Shown: piece after piece, positions 23,780 through 31,155 of the stretch
How the letters are laid out: each line of letters opens with the position of its first letter
Position numbering within the stretch: the stretch's first letter is position 1
From: Clostridiales bacterium
GTDB lineage: Bacteria; Bacillota; Clostridia; Peptostreptococcales; Anaerovoracaceae
Reading direction: 5' to 3'
Length of the DNA stretch: 37,814 bases
Assembly: GCA_015058145.1 (NCBI GenBank)
Contig: SVCX01000010.1
Location: forward strand, 1-37,814
The notes under the pieces: model-generated
What the model saw: the letters and a program-made list of their open reading frames with translations, nothing else
Told to the model about the DNA's origin: nothing
Database searches by the model: none
Made by a program: the position numbers and the translations under genes

Positions 23780-24730
23780 ATGAAGCAGAAGATTGCGGTG
23801 CTCGGCGCGGGCACCATGGGGCACGGAATCGCCGCCAGTTTCGCCATGGGCGGCCATAATATCAATCTGTACGGCAGGAATGAAACTTCCGTACAGAGGG
23901 GAATCGACCAGATCAGAGAGGATCTGGATGTTATGGTGTCTTTGGACTTTATAAGCTGCGAAGAAGAGGAGAAAGCGCTGGCGAACATCAGCCCGTGTAC
24001 AGACCTTCAGAGCGCAGTAAGCGACAGGGATTATGTTATAGAAGTTCTTCCGGAAAATCTGCAGCTGAAATTAGAGTTTTTGCAAAAACTTGATGAGTGG
24101 TGTCCGCCGCATACGATTTTGGCAAGCAATACATCAAGCCTGAAACTTGCAGAGATGTCCAAGGCGCTGTCGCCGGAGAGGGTAAAGCGATTTGTCATCA
24201 ACCACTGGTTCAATCCGGCGCACATTGTTCCGTTGGTTGAACTATCTGATTACGGTAACAATGACCAGGATGTGCTGGATGAGGTCTGCAGGATGCATCT
24301 GGACCTTGGCAAACAACCTGTGTTCGTAAAGAAAGATGTGCCTGGAATGTTGGCAAACAGGCTGCAGCAGGCGGTGCTGAGGGAAGTGTTTTCGCTGGTT
24401 GAGAAGGGCGTTGCGACAGCAGAAGACCTGGATCGCACGATGCAGTACGGACCTGGTTTCAGGTATCCACTGGCGGGTCCAGTAAGAATCGTAGATTACG
24501 GCGGATCAGATGTGTGGTGCGTGGAAGCGGGGAATCTGCTTCCTGATATGGACGATTCCCATGAACCGAATCCTCTGTTCCGCGAGCGGCTTGAAACAGG
24601 TGAACTGGGCCTGAAGACCGGGAAAGGTTTCTATGATTTCCGCGGACAGGATGCGACCGAGATTCGCGCGAAGTTCAATGAAGATATGATACGGCAACTC
24701 AAACTGTCAAAAGAGTTCTTTATGAAATAG
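23780..24730 (+). CDS. 3-hydroxyacyl-CoA dehydrogenase family protein
   Basis: The 316-residue product has the NAD-binding GAGTMGHGIA motif at the N terminus, the SNTSSL substrate loop, the catalytic His region NHWFNPAH and the C-terminal helical domain ending in GLKTGKGFYDF. It oxidises a 3-hydroxyacyl-CoA or a related 3-hydroxy acid with NAD. No other beta-oxidation or butyrate genes are nearby, so a non-standard substrate is possible. The start falls just inside the upstream gene's end with no separate promoter. Confidence 0.92.
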   Translation: MKQKIAVLGAGTMGHGIAASFAMGGHNINLYGRNETSVQRGIDQIREDLDVMVSLDFISCEEEEKALANISPCTDLQSAVSDRDYVIEVLPENLQLKLEFLQKLDEWCPPHTILASNTSSLKLAEMSKALSPERVKRFVINHWFNPAHIVPLVELSDYGNNDQDVLDEVCRMHLDLGKQPVFVKKDVPGMLANRLQQAVLREVFSLVEKGVATAEDLDRTMQYGPGFRYPLAGPVRIVDYGGSDVWCVEAGNLLPDMDDSHEPNPLFRERLETGELGLKTGKGFYDFRGQDATEIRAKFNEDMIRQLKLSKEFFMK

Positions 24731-24767
24731 TAATAGAAGAAGTCCCTTTATGGGACTTCTTCTATTA
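24731..24767. terminator. Bidirectional terminator between convergent genes
   Basis: A perfect 16-base-pair stem (24731-24746 with 24752-24767) with loop TTTAT, with A-rich and T-rich outer ends on both sides. It serves the dehydrogenase on plus and the zinc-ribbon/XpaC gene on minus. Confidence 0.92.
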
Positions 24768-24784
24768 TTGCAGTTGTTTGTCAC

Positions 24785-25531
24785 TTAGACGCCAGAGGCA
24801 GGGAAGTCGGAGTCAGTCAGACCTTCCTGCTTCAGAATATTCTCCAATGCGCTGATATCGGTAGAAATGTCAAGCAGGCCCTCTGTGGAAACCCTGTTGA
24901 ATATGTTTGAAAAGGCTTCGGACATCAATTCCAGAGAATCTTCAAACTGTTTTTTGATACGCTTCTCCTCTCCGTCGAGATTGTTCAGGCCGCAGAGCGT
25001 GTGGTAGTGTTTGATTGCGGAAACTGTCTTCGGGAGATAGTACTCGATGAACTTCTCATAACTTTCCTGGTTCTCCGGCTCCGCTTCGTATTTGCGGAGA
25101 ATCTTATCCGTTAAATCCCGAACTGCAAGGATATTGTCTCTGTGCGTACCCTCGCCGATTCCTTCTAATGACTCGTCGATGCTTTCAAGACTTGCAGTGC
25201 GTACTGCTTCGATACGCTTATATTCCGTCAGAGATCTGCCGCAGTAATAACAGTAATTGACCTCGGATGGGATTTCTTTACCGCAGTATGGGCAGGCAAC
25301 CATTTCACCCATCTCAGACGGGTCATATTTCGGTTCGACAACCTTTTCAGCAGACTTTTTCCCTGTGAAGAGGTCATTCACTCTGTCCATCGTAAGAAGG
25401 TAAATCACTGCCAGAATCAGCAAGACTCCAATCGCCGGGGTCTCCGAGAGGTAGCCGATGCCCATAATCAGAAGCATAATAATGACAAAGGCTCTGGTTT
25501 TACCAAATCTTTTCTTTTCTTGATCTTTCAT
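24785..25531 (-). CDS. Zinc-ribbon membrane protein with XpaC-like C-terminal domain
   Basis: The 248-residue product has two closely spaced N-terminal membrane helices (about 13-30 and 33-49), a zinc ribbon (CPYCG...CYYCG, about 79-98) and a helical C-terminal half with YYLPKTVSAIKHYHTL, the mark of the XpaC/5-bromo-4-chloroindolyl phosphate hydrolysis family. XpaC-like proteins are often found with toxic-anion resistance (TelA) genes, but none is here. It lies 14 bases downstream of another zinc-ribbon membrane gene on the same strand. Confidence 0.82.
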   Translation of the reverse strand: MKDQEKKRFGKTRAFVIIMLLIMGIGYLSETPAIGVLLILAVIYLLTMDRVNDLFTGKKSAEKVVEPKYDPSEMGEMVACPYCGKEIPSEVNYCYYCGRSLTEYKRIEAVRTASLESIDESLEGIGEGTHRDNILAVRDLTDKILRKYEAEPENQESYEKFIEYYLPKTVSAIKHYHTLCGLNNLDGEEKRIKKQFEDSLELMSEAFSNIFNRVSTEGLLDISTDISALENILKQEGLTDSDFPASGV

Positions 25532-25545
25532 ATCCTACTGCCTCG

Positions 25546-26142
25546 TTATTCTGATTCATTCTCCGCCGGTTCAGAGCTCTCCGTCTCTGATGGTTCGGTC
25601 ACTTCTGTTTCGGTCACTTCTTCTGAAACCAGTTCAAAATACGCGCTGTCATAATCGATGACGACGACTTGACCTTCCTTCAGCTTGTATCCGCGGCTGA
25701 GTGAGTAGATGTGATCCAGGGCCAGCGAGTTATAGTCCTTATCATACTTGGCTTTCGCATCATCCATGTTCTGATAGATGTCAACGGACATGTAGCTCTC
25801 ATTATCAGGAGGGTAGATATTGTATCTTCCCACAGGCAGTTCTGAATCTTCTCCAACCACATATTTCCCGGATAACTCTATTCCGGCACGCTCAACCTGA
25901 CCAGCCTCTTTCTCATACTGGTCTATACTGGAGTACGGGTCATTTGACGTGACCAGCCAGCCGATGCCCAGCACGACGCACAATCCGGCCAGGATGAGGG
26001 AGATAATCTTATACCGTTTTGCCTCTGCCTTTGCATTGAGAAGCGCAGCAGGGGTTTTCTTTTTCTTTTCGACTTTTGCTCCGCACTCGCCGCAGAATTC
26101 GGCATTATCAGGCAGAACAGCTCCGCATTTGTTACAAATCAT
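25546..26142 (-). CDS. Zinc-ribbon single-pass membrane protein
   Basis: The 198-residue product begins with a zinc ribbon (Cys3, Cys6, Cys17, Cys20), a Lys-rich stretch, one membrane helix (about 46-63) and an extracellular domain with a GKYVVGEDSELPVGRYNIYP segment, ending in a low-complexity Glu/Ser/Thr tail. The mid-part recalls small extracellular beta domains found in Firmicute membrane proteins; function unknown. GAAAGGAAGAG precedes the ATG at 26142; the longer frame to 26346 runs through the divergent promoters. It is first in a two-gene unit with the XpaC-like protein. Confidence 0.82.
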   Translation of the reverse strand: MICNKCGAVLPDNAEFCGECGAKVEKKKKTPAALLNAKAEAKRYKIISLILAGLCVVLGIGWLVTSNDPYSSIDQYEKEAGQVERAGIELSGKYVVGEDSELPVGRYNIYPPDNESYMSVDIYQNMDDAKAKYDKDYNSLALDHIYSLSRGYKLKEGQVVVIDYDSAYFELVSEEVTETEVTEPSETESSEPAENESE

Positions 26143-26167
26143 AAGTCTCTTCCTTTCTGTAAAATTG

Positions 26168-26176
26168 ATTATATCA
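26168..26176 (-). promoter_or_regulatory. Extended -10 promoter for the zinc-ribbon operon
   Basis: Minus-strand TGA followed by a perfect TATAAT, 26 bases before the start codon. Confidence 0.65.
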
Positions 26177-26222
26177 AATGAGAAAGGGAATCGCCAGTTC
26201 GCTTTTATCCTTCTGAAGATGA

Positions 26223-26231
26223 TGGTATAAT
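26223..26231 (+). promoter_or_regulatory. Extended -10 promoter for the B3/B4 gene
   Basis: TGG followed by a perfect TATAAT, 25 bases before the TTG start; no strong -35. Confidence 0.65.
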
Positions 26232-26256
26232 CAAAGAAAAAACGGAGGATAAAGCC

Positions 26257-26970
26257 TTGAAGAAGTTTATATTGAAGCAGGATTTTCTGGAGATCTTTCC
26301 GGAGGCGCAGATTGGTGTTTTGGTCTGCCGCGGAATCGACAACCATGTGAAAGACGAAAATCGTTATGAGGATTGGCTGCGCGAGTGCGAGAAACTTTCA
26401 TCACAGTACACCGAAAATCCGGAGTTTACATCAAATCCGGTGGTGCGCGGCTGGAGGGACGCATTTTATAAGTTCAAAACCAAGAAGGGAGCCCGCTGCT
26501 CCATCGAGGCGCTGCTGAAGCGGGTGGCAAAAGGTAATCAAATCGGAACCATCATCCCTCTCGTCGACATTTACAACGGCATTTCGCTGAAGTACGGCGT
26601 TCCTATCGGCGGCGAAGACATTGATAAATTCGAGGGAGACATGCGGCTGACCATTGCAGAAGGCGGCGAAGACTTCGTGACCTACGGAAGTGAGGGCAAG
26701 AGTGAACCGCCTTCGGAAGGGGAAGTCATCTATCGGGATGATTTCGGCGCAGTCTGCCGCTGCTGGAACTGGAGAGAAGCTGAGCGCACAATGCTGACAG
26801 AAGATACTGTAAATGCGTTCATGATCATTGAGGCGCATAACACAGAGAGCGCAGTTAACATGGATGCGGCTCTGGAAGAACTGAAATCCATGATTGAAAG
26901 AGAACTGGGCGGGACGGTTACAAAGCATTTGGCGAGCGCTGCGGCACCTGAAGTTGTGATAGAAGAGTAA
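26257..26970 (+). CDS. B3/B4 domain protein
   Basis: The 237-residue product matches the stand-alone B3/B4 domain family, related to the B3/4 editing domain of phenylalanyl-tRNA synthetase beta subunit: NPVVRGWRDAFYKF early, a central SIEALLKRVAKG segment, IIPLVDIYNGISLKYGVPIGGED and a late DDFGAVCRCWNWREAERT region. It may bind or edit a mischarged tRNA or a small amino-acyl compound; not known. The start is TTG with CGGAGGA upstream. It is a single gene. Confidence 0.85.
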   Translation: MKKFILKQDFLEIFPEAQIGVLVCRGIDNHVKDENRYEDWLRECEKLSSQYTENPEFTSNPVVRGWRDAFYKFKTKKGARCSIEALLKRVAKGNQIGTIIPLVDIYNGISLKYGVPIGGEDIDKFEGDMRLTIAEGGEDFVTYGSEGKSEPPSEGEVIYRDDFGAVCRCWNWREAERTMLTEDTVNAFMIIEAHNTESAVNMDAALEELKSMIERELGGTVTKHLASAAAPEVVIEE

Positions 26971-26988
26971 TTGAACCAGCAATAAAAG

Positions 26989-27017
26989 AACCGGCAAGGC
27001 GTAAGGCCTTGCCGGTT
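26989..27017 (-). terminator. Terminator for the DUF937 gene
   Basis: AACCGGCAAGGC (26989-27000) pairs perfectly with GCCTTGCCGGTT (27006-27017). On the minus strand it is followed by CTTTTATT; on plus there is little T tract, so it mainly serves the minus-strand gene. Confidence 0.82.
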
Positions 27018-27046
27018 TGTTGCTTTCGCAGTATTCTGCGCGGCAT

Positions 27047-27613
27047 TTACTTCATCATTGACAGAAGTGCGTTGATAAGCTGCGTGCCGTCATTAGCCGC
27101 AGTTGCTGCAGGAGCCTGCTGCTGCTGAACCGGCGCGCCGCCAAAGAGCGACATGAGGCCGCCGAGGTCGAAACCGCCAGCCGGCTGCTGTTGCTGCTGG
27201 GTGTGTGCGTCCTCTGTGGCAGCGGAAAGACCGCTCATGATGTAAGGGGCAATGGTGCCGAGTACGTTCAAAACATCCGCGGAGTCAACGCCGGATTCTC
27301 TGGAAAGTTCATCAACGACCTGATCCTGATCATCACCGAGGATGTGTCCAACGATCTTCGCGCCGTCTTCTGTGTCGGCATTTTCAATCTGCGATTCAAC
27401 AGAGCCTCTGTTCTGGTGTGCTCCCAGAGCTCCGAAGAGTGAAGAAAGACCTGTCTGTGACTGAGAATTGCTGGTCAAGTACTTCAGGATCAGCGGAAGT
27501 GCGAGAATCAGCAACTTCTGAAGCTGAGGCTTCTGTACACCTGTATTGTTAGAAAGACTGCCCAGCGATGAACTGCTCAGAAGTGAGCCTAAAAGTAATG
27601 CTAGTAAATTCAT
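27047..27613 (-). CDS. DUF937 family protein
   Basis: The product (about 188 residues) has an N-terminal hydrophobic segment, a helical DUF937 core with HILGDDQDQVVDELSRESGV and VLNVLGTIAPYIMSGL, and Gln/Ala-rich low-complexity stretches (QQQQQ at about 140 and VQQQQ at about 163) before a short C-terminal helix. Function is unknown. Two ATGs are possible: the first (27619) lies one base after AGGAG, too close, so the third-codon ATG at 27613 is preferred. The glutamine tracts come from CAG runs. It is a single gene. Confidence 0.83.
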   Translation of the reverse strand: MNLLALLLGSLLSSSSLGSLSNNTGVQKPQLQKLLILALPLILKYLTSNSQSQTGLSSLFGALGAHQNRGSVESQIENADTEDGAKIVGHILGDDQDQVVDELSRESGVDSADVLNVLGTIAPYIMSGLSAATEDAHTQQQQQPAGGFDLGGLMSLFGGAPVQQQQAPAATAANDGTQLINALLSMMK

Positions 27614-27703
27614 ATTCATTCTCCTTATTCATGCGTGAAATAATGGTTCGTTTATTATGTATATATAATACTCCAAAGAAGAGAAAACAAAAAGAAAAAA
27701 ATG

Positions 27704-27712
27704 TGATATAAT
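27704..27712 (+). promoter_or_regulatory. Extended -10 promoter for the 27747 miniprotein
   Basis: TGA followed by a perfect TATAAT, 35 bases before the ATG. Its presence supports the miniprotein being a real gene. Confidence 0.6.
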
Positions 27713-27746
27713 ACAGCACATAAAGAAAAGGAGAGAAGATGATATT

Positions 27747-27899
27747 ATGAGCAGCAAGAAATATGCGAATAACAGCAAGTCACAGCAGAGAGAGTTCAAG
27801 AGCATGCATTCACCGGTAAAAGTCTGGGCGGTGAGAGTCGTGGTCGTTCTTCTTTGCATTGCCGTAGCGGTCACACTGATACCATCAGTATTCTTCTAA
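27747..27899 (+). CDS. 50-residue single-pass membrane miniprotein
   Basis: ATG 27747 to TAA 27899 encodes a hydrophilic, basic N-terminal half (SSKKYANNSKSQQREFKS) and one C-terminal membrane helix (about 29-49). AAAGGAGA lies about 12 bases upstream, an extended -10 at 27704 precedes it and a terminator follows, so it has a full transcription unit of its own. Function unknown. Confidence 0.7.
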   Translation: MSSKKYANNSKSQQREFKSMHSPVKVWAVRVVVVLLCIAVAVTLIPSVFF

Positions 27900-27911
27900 A
27901 GAAAATGCAGC

Positions 27912-27946
27912 AAAAAACGGGCCGGAATAAGCAGGCTTGTTTTTTT
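27912..27946 (+). terminator. Rho-independent terminator after the miniprotein
   Basis: AAAACGGGCC pairs with GGCTTGTTTT (two G-U pairs), loop of ten, and a T tract. Confidence 0.75.
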
Positions 27947-27955
27947 GAAAATAAT

Positions 27956-27982
27956 TTAGCACTCACCTCTTGACAGTGCTAA
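27956..27982 (+). promoter_or_regulatory. CIRCE element (HrcA operator)
   Basis: TTAGCACTC (27956-27964), nine bases, then CAGTGCTAA (27974-27982). This is the CIRCE inverted repeat with one mismatch in the right arm (C for G at 27974). It overlaps the -35 hexamer of the Hsp20 promoter, so HrcA binding would block transcription. Confidence 0.9.
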
Positions 27983-27998
27983 CAAAAGGTGTTATCAT
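27970..27998 (+). promoter_or_regulatory. SigA-type promoter of the Hsp20 gene
   Basis: A perfect TTGACA (27970-27975), a 17-base spacer and TATCAT (27993-27998). The -35 lies within the CIRCE element, and position 27974, the CIRCE mismatch, is the C of TTGACA. Confidence 0.85.
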
Positions 27999-28084
27999 GT
28001 GTCCAGAACAAGGGAACAGAGAGAAACCGTTCTATTGCTCAAGAAAACATATTGACAGCAGAATAAAACAAAGGGGGAAGAAAA

Positions 28085-28540
28085 ATGTTTTATCCAAGTC
28101 TTTTTAACGACAATTTGTTCGATGATTTTATGACAATCGATTTTCCGAGAATTCCATCCATGGGGAATGCGGAGAGAAAACTGTATGGCAAGCAGCAGGC
28201 TGCTATCATGAAGACTGATGTTCGCGAACTGGAAGACCACTATGAAGTTGACATTGATCTGCCTGGCTTCAAGAAGGATGAGATCAAGCTGGAACTGGAG
28301 AAGGGAAACCTGACAGTAAGCACAGCAAGAAACGTCAATGAAGAAGAGAAGAACGAAGAAGGCAAGGTCATTCGTCAGGAACGCTATATGGGAGCAATGC
28401 AGAGAAGCTTCTACGTGGGAGATTTCATCACGGAAGAAGACATCAAAGCCAAGTTTGAAGACGGCGTTCTGAAACTGAACGTTCCTAAGAAGGAAGCGCC
28501 GAAGATACCTGAAAAGAAGAGCATCATGATTGAGGGATAA
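28085..28540 (+). CDS. Hsp20/alpha-crystallin small heat-shock protein
   Basis: The 151-residue product has an N-terminal arm, the alpha-crystallin domain (about 45-135) with VDIDLPGFKKDEI and the closing FEDGVLKLNVPKKE, and a C-terminal tail. It is a cytosolic ATP-independent chaperone that holds unfolding proteins. AAGGGGGAAG precedes the ATG. It is controlled by the CIRCE-overlapped promoter upstream and ended by a strong terminator, so it is a single-gene HrcA regulon member. Confidence 0.95.
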   Translation: MFYPSLFNDNLFDDFMTIDFPRIPSMGNAERKLYGKQQAAIMKTDVRELEDHYEVDIDLPGFKKDEIKLELEKGNLTVSTARNVNEEEKNEEGKVIRQERYMGAMQRSFYVGDFITEEDIKAKFEDGVLKLNVPKKEAPKIPEKKSIMIEG

Positions 28541-28554
28541 CGCTAAATAACGAG

Positions 28555-28582
28555 AAACCCGCCGGCGACGGCGGGTTTTTAT
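28555..28582 (+). terminator. Rho-independent terminator after Hsp20
   Basis: AAACCCGCCG-GCGA-CGGCGGGTTT with a T tract. Confidence 0.95.
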
Positions 28583-28654
28583 TTTGGTCATATTTGACGA
28601 AATGGCTTGATATGTATATTTGCATAATTTTTTATGGGTATCTGCATAATAACA

Positions 28655-28683
28655 TTGTATAACTCTGTGAATTACTGTACACT
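28655..28683 (+). promoter_or_regulatory. Promoter for the nitrilase-APC unit
   Basis: TTGTAT (28655-28660), 17-base spacer, TACACT (28678-28683). Confidence 0.5.
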
Positions 28684-28685
28684 TC

Positions 28686-28713
28686 CATTAGTTAGTATTT
28701 TAACGCACTAATG
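28686..28713 (+). promoter_or_regulatory. Inverted repeat just downstream of the -10, possible operator
   Basis: CATTAGT (28686-28692) and ACTAATG (28707-28713) form a perfect 7-base inverted repeat with a 14-base spacer, covering the expected transcription start and leader. It may be a repressor site. Confidence 0.4.
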
Positions 28714-28730
28714 TTATGGAGGAGGTAGTT

Positions 28731-29624
28731 ATGAAAGACATTATGACTGTTGCGGTCGTCAACTTTAAGGTCGACGCATGCAACAAGGAAGGAAATCTTT
28801 CCAGAATCTGCGGATACGCCGAAGCAGCTGCAAAACGCGGCGCGGATCTGGTCTTGCTTCCGGAACTCTGTCTGTACGGATATGACTACTACGTAGACAC
28901 GAAGATTCCACAGGAAGAGAAGATCAAGACTGCAGAGTTGAAGGATGGCCCTTCCGCACAGGCTGTTGCCGAGATTGCGAAGAAGTACGGTATCTATATT
29001 GTATTCGGTATGGCTGAGAAGAAAGAAGATACTCCGAACGCGACACTGTACAATTCCGCTATCGCAATCGGTCCGGATGGCATTATAGATTCGTATCAGA
29101 AGATTCACCCGTTTGAGACAGAGAGCGTATGGTGTGAAAAGGGCGAAAACCCATTTATGTTCGATACACCTTGGGGTCCGATCGGTATCAGCATCTGTTT
29201 CGATACGTATCAGTTCCCGGAACTGCAGAGACACTACTGCGCGCAGGGATGTCGTCTTGTGCTCAATCCTACAGCCTTCATTGAGGAAGTGCCGTTTGAT
29301 GGAAGCCGTGACGCATTCTGCCAAACTTACGGCAGAACCCTTGAATACGGCGTTATCTGCAACACGATCTACATCGCAACTGCAAATCTGACCGGTATGG
29401 ACACAGAGTGTTACTTCGGCGGCGGAAGCAGCATTATGGGACCAAAGATCACACCGTTCTACGAGACCATGCTGCACTACTATGCAGGCGGTCCTGAAGA
29501 CAATCAGGCCGAACTGCTGATGGCGACGATTGACCTTTCACTGGCCGAAAGACGTCTGTTTGTAGACAAGGAGATTACCGGGGTCCCGGATTACAGACCT
29601 GAAATCTACAAGAAGTTCCTTTAA
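28731..29624 (+). CDS. Carbon-nitrogen hydrolase (nitrilase superfamily amidase)
   Basis: The 297-residue product has the nitrilase triad: Glu45 in LLPELCLYGY, Lys124 in SYQKIHPF and Cys156 in ISICFDTYQFPE. Such enzymes cleave amides, carbamoyl groups or nitriles; the substrate is unknown. ATG 28731 follows GGAGGAGG; an ATG at 28716 lies before that SD and is rejected. An amino acid permease follows after 60 bases with no terminator between, suggesting uptake and hydrolysis of the same amide-type nutrient. Confidence 0.92.
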   Translation: MKDIMTVAVVNFKVDACNKEGNLSRICGYAEAAAKRGADLVLLPELCLYGYDYYVDTKIPQEEKIKTAELKDGPSAQAVAEIAKKYGIYIVFGMAEKKEDTPNATLYNSAIAIGPDGIIDSYQKIHPFETESVWCEKGENPFMFDTPWGPIGISICFDTYQFPELQRHYCAQGCRLVLNPTAFIEEVPFDGSRDAFCQTYGRTLEYGVICNTIYIATANLTGMDTECYFGGGSSIMGPKITPFYETMLHYYAGGPEDNQAELLMATIDLSLAERRLFVDKEITGVPDYRPEIYKKFL

Positions 29625-29684
29625 TGCAAAGACTGTAAAAACGTTATCATCATCGACTTATCACGAAGAGAGGAGAAAGTTTCA

Positions 29685-31013
29685 ATGGAAGACAACACAT
29701 TAAAACGTACCATGAAATTGAGCCACCTGGTCATCTTCGGCGTCGCGTTTCTGACTCCGATGATCGCCTACACCATTTACGGCACAATATCCACAGCATC
29801 CCACGGCGTTGAAACGGGATCTGTTATATTTGCCACGATAGCCATGCTGTTTACGGCGCTGAGCTATGGACATATGGCGAAGGCTTATCCTACAGCAGGA
29901 TCGACCTACACTTACTCACGCAAAGCGATCAACTCAAAGCTCGGCGTGTTGGCGGGCTGGATCGTACTTCTGGGATATGTCTTCTTCCCGATGGCAATCT
30001 GGCTGATCGGCGCACAGTATCTGGGAGACGCTGTTCCGGCAGTTCCATCCTGGTTATGGCTTATTTTATTCATCGTTATCACATCCGGAATCAACATCAT
30101 CGGTGTTGAGGTTGGAACCGTTGTAAACTTCATTCTGGTAGGTATCCAGGTAGCGATAATCATCGCGTTCCTGGCATTCAGCATCAACTATGTTACAGAA
30201 GGAAACGGTCTGGCAACATTGGCGTCATTCGATCCGTTCTTCAATCCGGATATTGACTTTTCGTTCATTGTAGCCGGCGCGGCGGCGTCATGTTACTGCT
30301 TCCTGGGATTTGACGCACTGACTACATTCACCGAAGATGCAATCGACCCGACCAAGAATATTCCGAGATCCATCATTCTGACGCTGATCGTCTGCGGAGC
30401 GATCTTCGTCGTTGTAACTTACTTCACGCATCTGGCACACCCATCATTCGAATATGCGAATCCGGACAGTGCTGCATACGAAATCGCCCGTGAGGTTGCT
30501 CCAGCCATATTCGGTGGCATCTTCCTCATCGGTCTGATTGCAGGTCAGTTCGCAGCAGGTCTTGCTGCACAGGCCTCCGGAGCTCGTCTGCTCTATGCGA
30601 TGGCTCGTGACGGCGTCATGCCTAAAAAGTTGTTCGGCAGACTTCACAAGACCCGCAGAACTCCGGTAAACGCAATCTGCCTGACTGGACTGGTTGCACT
30701 GCTTGCGGTATTTCTCGACGTTACTTCTGCGACAGCGTACATCAGCTTCGGCGGACTGGTGGCGTTCATATTCGTTAACATTGCGGTTATCTTCCAGTAT
30801 TTCATCAAGCAGAAAGAACGCTCAGGAAAGGGTGTGTTTATGTACCTGATCCTGCCGATCATCGGTGCGATTTTCTGCCTGTATCTGCTGATCAGCCTTG
30901 ACAGACTCGCTATCGTGCTTGGCTGCATCTGGATTGTACTGGGAATCATCTATGTGCTGATTCTGACCAAGGGACTGAAAGAAGAACCACCTGAACTGGG
31001 AATCGACGCATAG
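29685..31013 (+). CDS. APC family amino acid permease
   Basis: The 442-residue product has about 12 membrane segments and APC features: an N-terminal HLVIFGVAFLTPMI helix, PTAGSTYTYSRKAI, a CYCFLGFDALTTFTEDAIDPTKNIPRS-like region in the middle and a long C-terminal run of helices. It imports an amino acid, amine or related compound by proton or exchange coupling. AGAGGAGAAAG precedes the ATG. It is the second gene of the nitrilase unit and ends at a strong terminator. Confidence 0.92.
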   Translation: MEDNTLKRTMKLSHLVIFGVAFLTPMIAYTIYGTISTASHGVETGSVIFATIAMLFTALSYGHMAKAYPTAGSTYTYSRKAINSKLGVLAGWIVLLGYVFFPMAIWLIGAQYLGDAVPAVPSWLWLILFIVITSGINIIGVEVGTVVNFILVGIQVAIIIAFLAFSINYVTEGNGLATLASFDPFFNPDIDFSFIVAGAAASCYCFLGFDALTTFTEDAIDPTKNIPRSIILTLIVCGAIFVVVTYFTHLAHPSFEYANPDSAAYEIAREVAPAIFGGIFLIGLIAGQFAAGLAAQASGARLLYAMARDGVMPKKLFGRLHKTRRTPVNAICLTGLVALLAVFLDVTSATAYISFGGLVAFIFVNIAVIFQYFIKQKERSGKGVFMYLILPIIGAIFCLYLLISLDRLAIVLGCIWIVLGIIYVLILTKGLKEEPPELGIDA

Positions 31014-31040
31014 ACTTATACGAAAGAGAATCGAATAAGA

Positions 31041-31082
31041 AAAGAACATGACCGCGCGCCTCTCGGCGTGCGGTTGTTCTTT
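31041..31082 (+). terminator. Rho-independent terminator after the permease
   Basis: ACCGCGCGCC-TCTC-GGCGTGCGGT with outer AAAGAACA/TGTTCTTT pairing. Confidence 0.88.
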
Positions 31083-31105
31083 GACTGGAAGGTCCATTCC
31101 GCGTG

Positions 31106-31114
31106 TGGTATAGT
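31106..31114 (+). promoter_or_regulatory. Extended -10 promoter for the PLP/COG0523 operon
   Basis: TGTGG directly before TATAGT, the same form as at 11042 and 15952. A TTGACT at 31081 is 22 bases away, too far to be an ordinary -35. Confidence 0.6.
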
Positions 31115-31155
31115 TAACCAGTAGATAATAGCAATGGTGAAAGGAGTACCTATTT

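Noticed and set aside
27047-27613. CAG repeats as a CRISPR-like or tandem repeat array
   Set aside because: They are short in-frame glutamine runs in a coding region with no spacer-repeat structure.
28716-28730. ATG at 28716 as start of the nitrilase
   Set aside because: GGAGGAGG lies after this codon and is ideally placed for ATG 28731; family alignments also begin there.
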